From positions 1-14,721 of the forward strand of contig CAZLHQ010000076.1 of assembly GCA_964559355.1 (NCBI GenBank): a stretch of 14,721 bases of DNA. Reading direction: 5' to 3'. The stretch is from JAEUMD01 sp964559355. Its GTDB lineage: Bacteria > Pseudomonadota > Alphaproteobacteria > Rhizobiales > Hyphomicrobiaceae. The notes under the pieces were generated by a model. The model ran no database searches. It saw nothing but the letters and a program-made list of their open reading frames with translations, and was not told where the DNA came from. The position numbers were made by a program, and so were the translations under genes. Below are positions 6,849-14,140 of the stretch, in pieces; the first letter of the stretch is position 1; each line of letters begins with the position of its first letter.

Positions 6849-7535
6849 ATGTCATCCATGCCTTCCACCTCGATCTCCCCACAACTCATGCGCTCGGCAG
6901 ACCTGTTTCGCGCGCACGTCTCGAGCAGGCTCGCCACAGAGCCCTCCGCAGTCGTGCGCCGCGCGCCGGGACTGGTTGCCGCAGGCCCCAGCGATTTCGA
7001 TCTCAATCCCGGGCTGGAGCGCGAACTCGCCCCGCGCTCGCCCCCCAAGGATGCGGCGGTATTGATACCGGTCGTCGCCCGCACGCCGCTGACCGTGCTG
7101 TTCACGCTGCGGACCGAACATTTGACGGCACACGCGGGGCAAGTGTCTTTTCCAGGCGGCAAGATCGATGCAATCGACCCCGACGCCATCGCCACCGCAC
7201 TTCGGGAGGCCGAGGAGGAGATCGCGCTCAGCCCCGCGCTGGTCGAGCCGCTCGGCTTCCTCGATACCTATCACACCTCCACAGGCTACATGGTGGCGCC
7301 GCTGGTAGCGCTGGTCTCCCCGCAACACCGCGCCCACCCCAATCCCGAAGAGGTGGCAGATATTTTCGAGGTGCCGCTCGAATTCCTGATGGATAAGCGC
7401 AACATCAATCTCAGCTCTCGGATGTGGCTGGGGCGCGAGCGGCAATTCTATGCCTACACGTATGAGAATCGTTACATCTGGGGTGCCACGGCCGGCATGC
7501 TCAACAACATGTTCGAAAGGCTCTTCTCGCAATGA
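6849..7535 (+). CDS. Nudix hydrolase, NudL-like CoA pyrophosphatase
   Basis: A 228-residue Nudix hydrolase of the CoA pyrophosphatase subgroup, which cleaves CoA or acyl-CoA to 3',5'-ADP and phosphopantetheine derivatives. The CoA-specific motif is clear: LFTLRTEHLTAHAGQVSFPGG (about 83-103, resembling LLTxRxxxLRxHxGQVxFPGG). The Nudix box follows as GGKIDAID...ALREAEEEIAL (about 102-125); REAEEE supplies the metal-binding glutamates. Asp in place of the first Glu and Ala in place of the last Gly are seen in this subgroup. The start at ATG 6849 follows a duplicated GTGATAG with only a weak ribosome site; ATG 6858 is possible. Its stop overlaps the next start (ATGA), so it heads an operon with the DUF6111-like and cca genes. 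Confidence 0.94.
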   Translation: MSSMPSTSISPQLMRSADLFRAHVSSRLATEPSAVVRRAPGLVAAGPSDFDLNPGLERELAPRSPPKDAAVLIPVVARTPLTVLFTLRTEHLTAHAGQVSFPGGKIDAIDPDAIATALREAEEEIALSPALVEPLGFLDTYHTSTGYMVAPLVALVSPQHRAHPNPEEVADIFEVPLEFLMDKRNINLSSRMWLGRERQFYAYTYENRYIWGATAGMLNNMFERLFSQ

Positions 7536-7909
7536 TCCGCATCGTCATCGAGAACCTGCTGCTGTTCCTGCTGCCGACGCTGATCTACGTGGGCTATCGC
7601 GTGCTGGTGAGGATGCAGGGCGGCGGCGTGAGCGGCGTGCTCGAAGGGGTGCCTTTCGTTTGGCTGTTTGCGGCAGGAGCAATCACGGTCGCGGCGTTTG
7701 TCATCTATTTCGCCTCCTTCGACGGTGGCCGGCCGGGTGAGGCCTACTACCCGCCCGTGCAACGCGACGGCAAGATCATCCAGGATAGCGGGCCGCACCC
7801 GCCGTTGCCGCCGTCAGGCCCGTCCGCACCGTCAGGCAACAGCGCTCCGGCAGCGGCGCCAAGTGCGCCGACCGCACCGGCCAAGTCTCCGGCTCCTGCA
7901 GGAAATTGA
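7532..7909 (+). CDS. DUF6111-like small membrane protein
   Basis: A 125-residue membrane protein with two hydrophobic helices (about 5-26 and 41-63), a short conserved-looking segment (GGRPGEAYYPPVQRDGKI, 65-82) and a Pro/Ala/Ser-rich tail (86-125). It starts at ATG 7532 within the ATGA overlap with the Nudix gene, which indicates translational coupling, and ends 4 bp before the cca start. From memory, DUF6111 proteins sit between a CoA pyrophosphatase and CCA-transferase gene in many Hyphomicrobiales; the arrangement here is the main support for that label. Function is unknown. Confidence 0.87.
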   Translation: MIRIVIENLLLFLLPTLIYVGYRVLVRMQGGGVSGVLEGVPFVWLFAAGAITVAAFVIYFASFDGGRPGEAYYPPVQRDGKIIQDSGPHPPLPPSGPSAPSGNSAPAAAPSAPTAPAKSPAPAGN

Positions 7910-7913
7910 AACC

Positions 7914-9218
7914 ATGGCTGCCGTGCCCGCAGCGCGCCCCAATCCCAGGCTTGCGGCCGCGAGCTGGCTTGCCGCACCGGCAACGCGACAGGTGCTGGAG
8001 GCGATCGAGGCCGCAGGGTTTGGCGCGCGCGTCGTCGGCGGCAGCGTGCGTAACACGCTGTTGGGCGAGCCCGTCAGTGATATCGACATTGCCACCAACG
8101 CGCCGCCGCAGGACGTCATCGAGCTCTTTGCGAGGGCCGGCCTCAAAACCATCCCGACCGGCCTTGCGCACGGCACGGTCACGGTCATATCGCTCGGGGT
8201 GCCCTACGAGGTGACGACGCTGCGCCGCGACGTTGCCACCGACGGCCGCCGCGCCACCGTCGCCTTTACCGACGATTGGGCCGCCGATGCCGCCAGGCGC
8301 GACTTCACCATCAACGCGCTTTACTGCGACAAGGCCGGCGTGCTGTTCGATCCAGAAGGTGGTCTCGACGACATCGAGCACCGCCGCATCCGCTTCATCG
8401 GCAACGCACATGCGCGCATTCGCGAGGATTATCTGCGCATCCTGCGCTTCTTCCGTTTCTCGGCCCAGTACGCGGGCGGGCACCTGGATGCCGCCGGGCT
8501 CGGCGCCTGCCTCGACGAGCGCGCCGGTTTGAAGCAATTGTCCGCCGAGCGCATCCATAACGAGATCATGAAGCTGCTGGTGGCAGCGGATGCCGCTGCA
8601 GTCGTCGCCGTCATGGCGGAACATGGGCTCCTTGGCGACTTGCTCGGTGGCGCCGTCGACGTGCGTGCCCTCGACCGGCTTTCACAGCTTTCGGCACGGC
8701 ACGCGGGCGAGCGTGTTTACACGGCGGCAGGTGAAGCGGTATTGCGCCTTGCGGCACTCATCGCGCGCGAGCAAAGCGAGATCAAGACCCTGAAAGCGAG
8801 ACTGCGGCTTTCAAATGCTGATGCAGACCGCGTGGCGGCAGCGCGCAAAGCCGCCAGCGCCATCGACGCGGCATCCGCCAGCGCCGCCGAGACTCCTGCC
8901 ATGCGGGAGACGCGGGCCCTCATCTATGCATTCGGCAATGCCCGCTTCATCGACGGTCTCATGTTGTCATGGGCGCACGGGACGGCTTCTCCCACTGACG
9001 CAAACCTCGCCGATGGTCTGCAATTGGCCCACGCCTGGCAACGGCCGACCCTGCCGGTTTCGGGCCGTGACATCCTGGCAAGCGGAGTGCCGGCCGGCCC
9101 ACGCGTCAGCCAGATCCTGGACCGGCTCGAACTGTGGTGGATTGCAACCGATTTCACCAGCGATCATGCCCGCATCCAATCTGAGCTGGCGCGACTGGTC
9201 TTGGTTACTAATACGTAA
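7914..9218 (+). CDS. cca: CCA tRNA nucleotidyltransferase / poly(A) polymerase family
   Basis: A 434-residue class II nucleotidyltransferase that adds or repairs the 3'-terminal CCA of tRNA in the cytoplasm. Motifs in order: VVGGSVRNTLLG (40-51), the metal-binding DID pair (Asp56 and Asp58), RRDFTINAL (128-136, motif B), then EDYLRILRFFRFSAQYA (171-187), followed by the helical C-terminal half. A poly(A) polymerase activity cannot be excluded from sequence, but the length and short C-terminus fit the alphaproteobacterial CCA enzyme. The start at ATG 7914 has AGGAAA 8 bases upstream, inside the end of the DUF6111-like gene. It is the third gene of the operon, with a small membrane-protein gene 104 bp downstream. 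Confidence 0.95.
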   Translation: MAAVPAARPNPRLAAASWLAAPATRQVLEAIEAAGFGARVVGGSVRNTLLGEPVSDIDIATNAPPQDVIELFARAGLKTIPTGLAHGTVTVISLGVPYEVTTLRRDVATDGRRATVAFTDDWAADAARRDFTINALYCDKAGVLFDPEGGLDDIEHRRIRFIGNAHARIREDYLRILRFFRFSAQYAGGHLDAAGLGACLDERAGLKQLSAERIHNEIMKLLVAADAAAVVAVMAEHGLLGDLLGGAVDVRALDRLSQLSARHAGERVYTAAGEAVLRLAALIAREQSEIKTLKARLRLSNADADRVAAARKAASAIDAASASAAETPAMRETRALIYAFGNARFIDGLMLSWAHGTASPTDANLADGLQLAHAWQRPTLPVSGRDILASGVPAGPRVSQILDRLELWWIATDFTSDHARIQSELARLVLVTNT

Positions 9219-9228
9219 ATCATTGCTT

Positions 9229-9246
9229 CAGCCAAACGCGTGGCTG
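9229..9246 (+). terminator. Weak hairpin downstream of cca
   Basis: CAGCCA and TGGCTG form a 6-bp stem around a 6-base loop, 10 bases after the cca stop. There is no T-run, so it is at best a weak or factor-assisted terminator or a processing structure. Confidence 0.2.
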
Positions 9247-9322
9247 CGGTATCTTGAAACATTGGCGCTGTTGCGACGCCGTGCAGCGCGCGTGAAGTAA
9301 TGGTTGTGTCAAGAGGCATCGC

Positions 9323-9571
9323 GTGCAGTCTCGCATCGAAATAGCCCAGGAGGCGCGCCGGGCCCGCCAATTTACCGAGTTTGCTTTCGGCATTGCCGCC
9401 CTTGCCGCGCTTGCGCTGGCCAGCGTTATTCATTCCGCCTCATTGCCAATCGACCTGCCGGACGAGACCCGCCGTGTGATGGCCTGGAGCTTCGTCGGAC
9501 TGGCGGCGCTCGATGCGGTGCTGCTGATGATCTGGAACCGCGTGTGCCGCTGGATTGCGCTCCGCCAATGA
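9323..9571 (+). CDS. Small two-helix membrane protein, function unknown
   Basis: An 82-residue product with an amphipathic, Arg/Glu-rich N-terminus (IEIAQEARRARQ), two hydrophobic helices (about 19-39 and 52-71) and a short basic end. The start is GTG 9323 with AAGAGG six bases upstream. There is no in-frame ATG near the beginning that keeps the first helix. The balanced helix-turn-helix hydrophobic layout and G/C-rich third positions support a real gene, but I recognise no family. It lies on the same strand as cca, 104 bp downstream, and could be a distal operon member. Confidence 0.62.
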   Translation: MQSRIEIAQEARRARQFTEFAFGIAALAALALASVIHSASLPIDLPDETRRVMAWSFVGLAALDAVLLMIWNRVCRWIALRQ

Positions 9572-9781
9572 CCATCTGAAACGCAGCCAATAATTCGATC
9601 GTGGCGGCCGAGCCCTGCATCCACACGGCACGGGCGGCCAGCGAATTGGCCGCTGCTCCCCCAATGCCGAGCACGACTTTTTTGAAAGCCGCTTCGAACC
9701 GGTTTGCAAGGGCGCGCGACAGATAGGTTGCAAGGCCCACACGCCGTGCACCAGTCGGAGCCAATCAGCAGGAAGGAGACC

Positions 9782-9909
9782 AGAGCAGACGTTCGAGGCG
9801 CTAGAGCAGGTTCGATCTTGATGGAAACAAATTGGCCGTCGTGGCCTGCTCGAAGCCGTTGTTTGAGAGTCTGATTCACGCCCTCGATGGAACCGGAAGC
9901 GGTTCCATC
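9782..9909. repeat. Candidate palindromic (REP-like) intergenic element
   Basis: Composite structure: imperfect direct repeats AGAGCAG(ACG)TTCGA at 9782-9796 and AGAGCAGGTTCGA at 9803-9815; an inverted pair GAGCAGG (9804-9810) / CCTGCTC (9845-9851) enclosing GGCC-GTCGT-GGCC; then a perfect 10-bp stem, GATGGAACCG / CGGTTCCATC, around a GAAG loop (9886-9909). The layout resembles dispersed palindromic elements of alphaproteobacterial intergenic regions. Copy number elsewhere in the genome cannot be judged from this window. Confidence 0.45.
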
Positions 9910-10080
9910 TCAGTCGATCAGGCTCATGGCCCTCCTCCGCCCCCTTGCGCTTTGCCCCCTCGAGCGCAGCCCCGCGGATGGAGCCATGGGAGCGGCCATC
10001 CTCCCCGCTCCCGCCGTGCATCCCCGGCCCGCCGCGCTTTCCCCCGGGCGCCATTGCGGACCTCGAGACGGGATGCCGGC

Positions 10081-10111
10081 AACGCCCGCGCCGCCCCTGG
10101 GCGCGGGCGTT
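10081..10111. terminator. Perfect 12-bp GC-rich hairpin, possible terminator
   Basis: AACGCCCGCGCC pairs perfectly with GGCGCGGGCGTT around a 7-base loop. On the plus strand it is followed by CCTCGTTC, on the minus strand by GCCGGC; neither is a good U-tract. The stem is long enough that chance is unlikely. It may be a weak bidirectional terminator or an RNA-stability element. Confidence 0.4.
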
Positions 10112-10176
10112 CCTCGTTCAATGGCGCAAAACTCCACGCAAGACATGCGGCACGGCCAATCGCGTGTCCCAAACGC

Positions 10177-10208
10177 CGACAGCGCCGCGGCGGTGCGCGG
10201 CGCTGTCG
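10177..10208 (-). terminator. Perfect 12-bp hairpin, likely terminator of the H-NS-like gene
   Basis: CGACAGCGCCGC pairs perfectly with GCGGCGCTGTCG around an 8-base loop, 58 bases beyond the stop of the minus-strand H-NS-like gene. Read on the minus strand it is followed by GCGTTTGGG, a short T-run. Position and stem length favour a terminator, although the U-tract is poor. Confidence 0.5.
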
Positions 10209-10266
10209 AAATCTCTCAATTCGAATTGTCTCTTCGGGCGGCTGAGAAGGCCGAAATCAAACTCTC

Positions 10267-10596
10267 TCAGAGCGCGAAATCTTGCAGCTTGGCGCCCTTG
10301 TTGAGCTTGGCAACCAGCCAGTTCGGCTTGCGGCCGCGCCCGGTCCATGTTTCAGAGCGATTGTCCGGATTGGCGTACTTGGCGGCTTTGGCAGCGCCAG
10401 CGCCGCGTCCCCGGGGTGCCCGCGCCACGGGATAAAGATCACCAATCGTGAAACCACTGGCAGCAAGCAAAGCGTCGATTTTCTGCTTTACATCAGTGCG
10501 CGCCTTGTTGCGCGCGGCGGCCTTGGCTTTGGCAACCTTGGCCTCGAGATCGTTCAAATCCTTCAGCGACAGTTTGTCGACATTGACGCTTGCCAT
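10267..10596 (-). CDS. H-NS family nucleoid-associated protein
   Basis: A 109-residue H-NS histone-family protein, a DNA-binding and bridging protein that silences AT-rich DNA. The N-terminal half (about 5-45) is charged and helical, consistent with the oligomerisation coil. A Gly/Arg/Ala linker (59-72) follows. The C-terminal DNA-binding domain is textbook: KYANPDNRSETWTGRGRKP (73-91) with WLVAKLNKGAKLQDF, where the GRGRKP hook enters the minor groove. The start at ATG 10596 is preceded by GAGG with 9 bases of spacing. An in-frame ATG five codons upstream (MRKKKM) would put that GAGG inside the coding region and is less likely. It is transcribed alone, with a long, AT-richer upstream region and a hairpin terminator candidate downstream. 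Targets cannot be read from the window. Confidence 0.93.
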   Translation of the reverse strand: MASVNVDKLSLKDLNDLEAKVAKAKAAARNKARTDVKQKIDALLAASGFTIGDLYPVARAPRGRGAGAAKAAKYANPDNRSETWTGRGRKPNWLVAKLNKGAKLQDFAL

Positions 10597-11386
10597 CTTC
10601 TTCTTCCTCATTTGGAACTCATCTACGCGGGAAAACCATTTGCCTATTGTGGAGAATTGCCAGACCGGGCTGGCCCGTTGGGGATCGCATATAACATAGG
10701 CCCAGTTAATGGAAGAAAACAATTCGACAGCCCAACCATGGTTTCAAAACGTGCGGAAATCAGTACAGCACTATTGTCCGCTCGATGACAAAAAATCGGG
10801 AGTTTCAGTTGAAACGAACCAGCAAAAGGACAATACACCCAAATTGCCGCTGGCATGGCGCTCCAACTCCGCTCCCGCCCAACCGAGCCCAACCCAACCT
10901 AACCATCCTGACATACCAAGCCCCGTCCGCCGCCGGCCCGCACAGCCGCACATGAACCGTGGGTGAACGATTCATTCATGCCGAGTTCAATGGCGGATGC
11001 CTAACTTCAAAACACCCTGATGAACCAATCTTCCCCGGCGTGATCCAAGGGCGCAGTCTACAGGGTGGCTGCGCCCGATCCGTTTGTGATGATCACAGCC
11101 AGTGGCGTGAGGCCCCCGGCTTTCCGCCACGCCGCCGCAGATCGCCTCAGATTGCGAGCGCCCTGCGCTTTGCCCACCGCCCACCGCGCCAACACCCTCG
11201 CAACGCCGCTCCCCAAATGGCTGCAAATTGTCGCGGGTAGGCTTGCACAATACCCGTCAACATGGGTTTGCACCGTGGCTGCGCACATCAACGTGCAGCA
11301 ATATTTGCTTTAGTCCGAGCGAGCAGCTAGGAATCAACACTTGAGCCTTTCGTCGAAGTCTCGCGAAGCAAATCCGGAGCCCAATG
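10597..11386. other. Long divergent intergenic region between H-NS-like gene and sodB
   Basis: 790 bp with no gene I can support. The part next to the H-NS gene (10600-10860) is AT-richer than the rest of the window and holds a promoter candidate. The 85-codon frame at 10709-10966 has a Pro-rich, compositionally driven C-terminal half and no ribosome site. From 10870 to 10900 there is a run of CCAAC-like units. At 11049-11076 GGGCGCAG and CTGCGCCC form an 8-bp stem with a 12-base loop. A small RNA cannot be excluded, but nothing shows one. Confidence 0.5.
10693..10722 (-). promoter_or_regulatory. Candidate sigma-70 promoter of the H-NS-like gene
   Basis: On the minus strand TTGTTT (10722-10717) and TATGTT (10698-10693) are separated by 18 bases in an AT-rich stretch, giving a leader of roughly 90 bases before ATG 10596. 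Each box matches the consensus at four or fewer positions beyond TTG/TAT, so this is only a plausible site. Confidence 0.3.
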
Positions 11387-11989
11387 ATGACGTTCAAGCT
11401 TCCCGCGTTGCCCTATGCCTACGATTCTCTCGGCCCGTTCATGTCCGCCGAAACCCTCGAATTTCATCACGACAAGCATCATCAGGCCTATGTCGACATG
11501 GCCAACAAACTGGCCGGCGCAGGCTCCAAGTACGAAGGCAAGAGCATCGAGCAGATCTGCAAGGAAGCCTTTGCCGCCAAGGATCAGCCGGTGATCAACA
11601 ATGTCGGCCAACACTTCAACCACATTCATTTCTGGCAATGGATGAAGAAGGGCGGCGGCGGCAACAAGTTGCCCGGCTCGGTGGAAAAGCTGGTGACCGC
11701 TTTTGGCGGCTTCGACAAACTGCGCAACGATTTCATCGAAGCCGGCAAGACACAGTTCGGCTCGGGATGGGCCTGGCTGGCACTGAAGGACGGCCAACTG
11801 ACGGTTATGAAAACGCCCAATGGCGAGAACCCGTTGATGCACGGCGCCGACCCGATTCTGGGCTGCGACGTATGGGAGCACAGCTATTACATCGACTATC
11901 GCAATGCTCGGCCGAAATACCTCGAAGCCTGGTTCGATAATCTGATCAACTGGGATCACGTTGCAGCACTCGTCGAAGCCAAGAAATAG
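11387..11989 (+). CDS. sodB: Superoxide dismutase, Fe/Mn family (Fe-type signature)
   Basis: A 200-residue Fe/Mn superoxide dismutase that converts superoxide to hydrogen peroxide and oxygen. Metal ligands are visible as His27 (EFHHDKHH), His79 (GQHFNH), Asp161 and His165 (DVWEHSYYIDY). Gln75 directly precedes the HFNH block, as in FeSOD (Gln69 in E. coli), while FGSGWAWL (124-131) and PILGCDVWEH are common to both types, so Fe-type or cambialistic is the best call. There is no signal peptide, so it is cytoplasmic. Two adjacent ATGs occur (11384 and 11387); GGAG at 11376-11379 gives 4 or 7 bases of spacing, favouring 11387. It is transcribed alone with a strong hairpin at 12049. Confidence 0.96.
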   Translation: MTFKLPALPYAYDSLGPFMSAETLEFHHDKHHQAYVDMANKLAGAGSKYEGKSIEQICKEAFAAKDQPVINNVGQHFNHIHFWQWMKKGGGGNKLPGSVEKLVTAFGGFDKLRNDFIEAGKTQFGSGWAWLALKDGQLTVMKTPNGENPLMHGADPILGCDVWEHSYYIDYRNARPKYLEAWFDNLINWDHVAALVEAKK

Positions 11990-12348
11990 GCTCCGCGACG
12001 TCGCGAATTCCGACGTTTACATATTACCAGCGATTGCGCTCGCAGTTTCGAATGGCCGCTTGTTGAAGCGGCCATTCGCATTATTGCGCATACATCACAT
12101 TTTGACTTGGCGTCGATTAAGCAGGTGTGGATCGGCAATGCGAGCCGGCGCCGGCTCCACGGGCCAGCACTCCTGAACGTGAACGCTACGCATTCCAATC
12201 CGCAATGAGAAAACCGGCAACCTCCGACGCATAGCTCATTTCGACCTGTGCCCCGCCAGCGACGCCGTCCTTCAATTATTCCTGACACGGCCAGATTGCC
12301 GGCCCCGTGCGCTTGTAGCGGGCCCTACCCCGGCTTACACAGGCAAGA
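11990..12348. other. Intergenic region between sodB and the patatin-like gene
   Basis: 359 bp with no gene I can support. It contains the sodB terminator hairpin (12049-12078), then a perfect 16-bp palindrome GAGCCGGCGCCGGCTC (12142-12157), and presumably the promoter of the patatin-like gene, for which I find no convincing -35/-10 pair. Confidence 0.55.
12049..12078 (+). terminator. Terminator of sodB
   Basis: CGAATGGCCGCTT pairs perfectly over 13 bp with AAGCGGCCATTCG around a GTTG loop, 60 bases after the sodB stop, followed by CATTATTG. The U-tract is interrupted, but stem length and position make an intrinsic or Rho-assisted terminator likely. Confidence 0.72.
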
Positions 12349-13623
12349 ATGGTCAATTTCGAACGCGCGCACACAGGGCGGCGCGCGTGGGGCAAAGCAG
12401 TGAAAGTTCGCATGTTCTGGCTTAGGGCCACCAAACTCGGGATCGTAGCGGCGCTGGCGACCATGTTGGCAGGCTGCGCCAGTGGCATTCTGCGCGACGG
12501 CATCGCGACGGCAAAACTCGCAAACGAGGCCGTCATTGCCGAGCTTCCGGGCGTCCGCTACTGGGGCGACGAGGTGCCGGCCGATTTCGCGAGCGCCTTG
12601 CGCCAGCGGCTCCCCAACATGCCCCGCCTGGCGCAAGGCGCGTCGACGCAGGACGGTCGCCCCATCGTTGAAATCCTGGCTCTTTCGGGCGGTGGCGGCG
12701 ACGGCGCTTTTGGCGCAGGACTGCTGGCGGGCTGGACCGAGCAGGGCACGCGGCCCGAATTCGAGGTCGTCACCGGCATCAGCGCCGGCGCCATCATTGC
12801 CCCGTTCGCCTTCCTGGGGCCTCGGCACGACGATTCACTGAAGGAAATCTGGACGCAGTACCAGACCTCGGAGCTCATCCATGCACAGGTCCTGCCGGGA
12901 CTTCTGGGTGGGGCCTCGTTGGCCGATACCGGGCCTTTGGAAGAGTTGATCGCCAAGTACGTCGACCGCAAGCTGCTGCGCGAAATTGCCCGCGAATACA
13001 AGAAGGGCCGCATCCTGCTGATCGGCACCACCAACCTCGATGCCCAGCGCCCGGTGGTGTGGAACATGGGCGAGATCGCCGCCATCAACCACGCCGATTC
13101 TCTCGAGCTGTTCCGCAAAGTGATCATGGCCTCGGCGGCCATTCCCGGCGCCTTCCCGCCGGTCGAAATTCCCGTCGTGGCCGAAGGCAAGCAGTTCGAC
13201 GAGCTGCATGTCGACGGCGGCACCACGCGCGAGGTGTTCGTATCGCCCGTCAACGTGCCATTCCGCACCTATGATGCGCTCTATCCTGCGCCGCCGATCC
13301 GCCGCATCTACATCATCAAGAACGGCAAGATCACGCCCGAGCAGCAGATCGTGCAGCCCAAGACGCTGTCGATTGTGGCGCGCTCGATCTACACCCTGAT
13401 CAAGAACCAGAACCTGGGTGAGATCTATCGCATCTACCGCATGGCGCAGGATAGCGGCGCCAGCTTCAACTTCATTGCCGTGCCGCCGTCGTTCAACGGC
13501 AAAGCCAAGGAATTCTTCGACCCCGTCTATCAGAAAGCTCTGTTCGAGGAAGGCTACAGATTGGGCCGTAGCCGCATCCCCTGGCTGCATCGTCCACCCG
13601 ATCTGGTACCGCGTAGCAGGTAG
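12349..13623 (+). CDS. Patatin-like phospholipase family lipoprotein
   Basis: A 424-residue (from ATG 12349) patatin-like serine hydrolase, expected to act on acyl-lipid esters through a Ser-Asp dyad. The N-terminus is a lipoprotein signal with lipobox LAGC (Cys43), so it should be anchored in the envelope. Catalytic elements are the Gly-rich oxyanion loop SGGGGDGAFGAG (113-124), the nucleophile elbow GISAG (143-147, Ser145) and VDGG (288-291, Asp289). The oxyanion loop carries Asp where classic patatins have Arg/Lys. ATG 12349 has AGG six bases upstream but gives a long n-region; GTG 12400 and ATG 12412 give a more usual signal peptide. It is transcribed alone and converges on the cytochrome c gene 41 bp away. 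The physiological substrate is unknown. Confidence 0.92.
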   Translation: MVNFERAHTGRRAWGKAVKVRMFWLRATKLGIVAALATMLAGCASGILRDGIATAKLANEAVIAELPGVRYWGDEVPADFASALRQRLPNMPRLAQGASTQDGRPIVEILALSGGGGDGAFGAGLLAGWTEQGTRPEFEVVTGISAGAIIAPFAFLGPRHDDSLKEIWTQYQTSELIHAQVLPGLLGGASLADTGPLEELIAKYVDRKLLREIAREYKKGRILLIGTTNLDAQRPVVWNMGEIAAINHADSLELFRKVIMASAAIPGAFPPVEIPVVAEGKQFDELHVDGGTTREVFVSPVNVPFRTYDALYPAPPIRRIYIIKNGKITPEQQIVQPKTLSIVARSIYTLIKNQNLGEIYRIYRMAQDSGASFNFIAVPPSFNGKAKEFFDPVYQKALFEEGYRLGRSRIPWLHRPPDLVPRSR

Positions 13624-13664
13624 CCAAGCGCGGTGTGGCAAATGCCGCCGAATCTGAACCTGCT

Positions 13665-14108
13665 CTACGGCTTGCCCTCGCCAGTGCCCGCTGCGCTGGA
13701 TGCGGCCGGAGGCGCAGTCGAACCTTGCGGCGCGGCGGGCGCCGATTTGCCTGCATCGGCAGGCGGCGACAGGCTATCGAGGTAAGCGATGAAGCCCTCG
13801 ATCTGCTCAGGCTGGAACACGAATACCGGCATGTCGGGATGGCCCGAGACGATACCCTCCGCCAGCGCCTCGGCGAGATTCTCACTGGGATAGCGCAAGA
13901 CGACCTCGCGGAACGGCGGTGCCTGCTCGTGAGCGCTCTTGTCGTCCATCGTGATCGCATGGCAGCGCGCGCACTTGTCCTTGACGATGGCCAGCCCCTG
14001 CTCCGCCAGCTTTGCCTGCTCGGCAGCCTCACCGCTGCGCCCATCGGCCAGCGCCGACGGCAACGCGCCAGCCGCAATCAAGGCTGACACAAGCAGAGTT
14101 CGTCTCAT
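13665..14108 (-). CDS. Periplasmic class I c-type cytochrome
   Basis: A 147-residue small cytochrome c. The signal peptide MRRTLLVSALIAAGALPSALA is probably cut after ALA (residue 21). The single heme-binding motif is CARCH (46-50), and the likely distal ligand is Met93 in HPDMPVF. The heme domain ends with QIEGFIAYLDSL (102-113) and is followed by a Pro/Ala/Ser-rich tail of about 33 residues. ATG 14108 is chosen because it puts a compact signal peptide at the start. ATG 14141 (11 residues longer) is a real alternative: it overlaps the upstream stop as TAATG, a pattern typical of coupled translation. The gene follows the HerA-like gene on the same strand, so the two are likely co-transcribed. 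Electron partners cannot be inferred. Confidence 0.9.
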   Translation of the reverse strand: MRRTLLVSALIAAGALPSALADGRSGEAAEQAKLAEQGLAIVKDKCARCHAITMDDKSAHEQAPPFREVVLRYPSENLAEALAEGIVSGHPDMPVFVFQPEQIEGFIAYLDSLSPPADAGKSAPAAPQGSTAPPAASSAAGTGEGKP

Positions 14109-14140
14109 CTGGAACGTCCGAGCGCTTTCGTATCGGACCA

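Larger units (their letters stand above)
9572..10266. other. Gene-poor region downstream of the H-NS-like gene
   Basis: 695 bp without a gene I can support. Several overlapping open frames exist on both strands, but none has a ribosome site plus a recognisable product. The region holds a palindromic repeat-like element (9782-9909) and two 12-bp-stem GC hairpins (10081-10111 and 10177-10208). The part at 9920-10060 is strongly C/G-skewed, with runs such as CCCCCT, giving long open frames in several registers at once, a sign of composition rather than coding. Confidence 0.55.

Noticed and set aside
9430..9879. Overlapping minus-strand open frames, one with a helix-like stretch (LATYLSRALANRFEAAF)
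   Set aside because: No ribosome site, no family match, overlap with the small membrane-protein gene, and changes of plausible frame. At most a degenerate remnant.
9887..10435. Long plus-strand open frames over the C-rich stretch and the H-NS gene
   Set aside because: Shadow frames produced by GC-rich composition; the H-NS family match lies on the other strand.
10802..10815. GTTTCA-GT-TGAAAC inverted repeat upstream of the H-NS-like gene
   Set aside because: Stem too short to be significant alone, and no known operator matches it.
11085..11097. TGTGATGATCACA palindrome resembling a CRP/FNR site
   Set aside because: The half-sites are only 3 bases apart instead of 6, and 6-bp palindromes occur by chance several times in such a window.
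12142..12157. 16-bp palindrome GAGCCGGCGCCGGCTC
   Set aside because: Perfect but GC-only in high-GC DNA, with no loop and no T-run. Recorded in the intergenic entry but not called as a site.
9802..13667. Dodecamer TAGAGCAGGTTC at 9802-9813 (plus) and 13656-13667 (minus)
   Set aside because: Several repeated 12-mers are expected by chance in a window this long, and the second copy is formed by the cytochrome c stop codon and its downstream bases.
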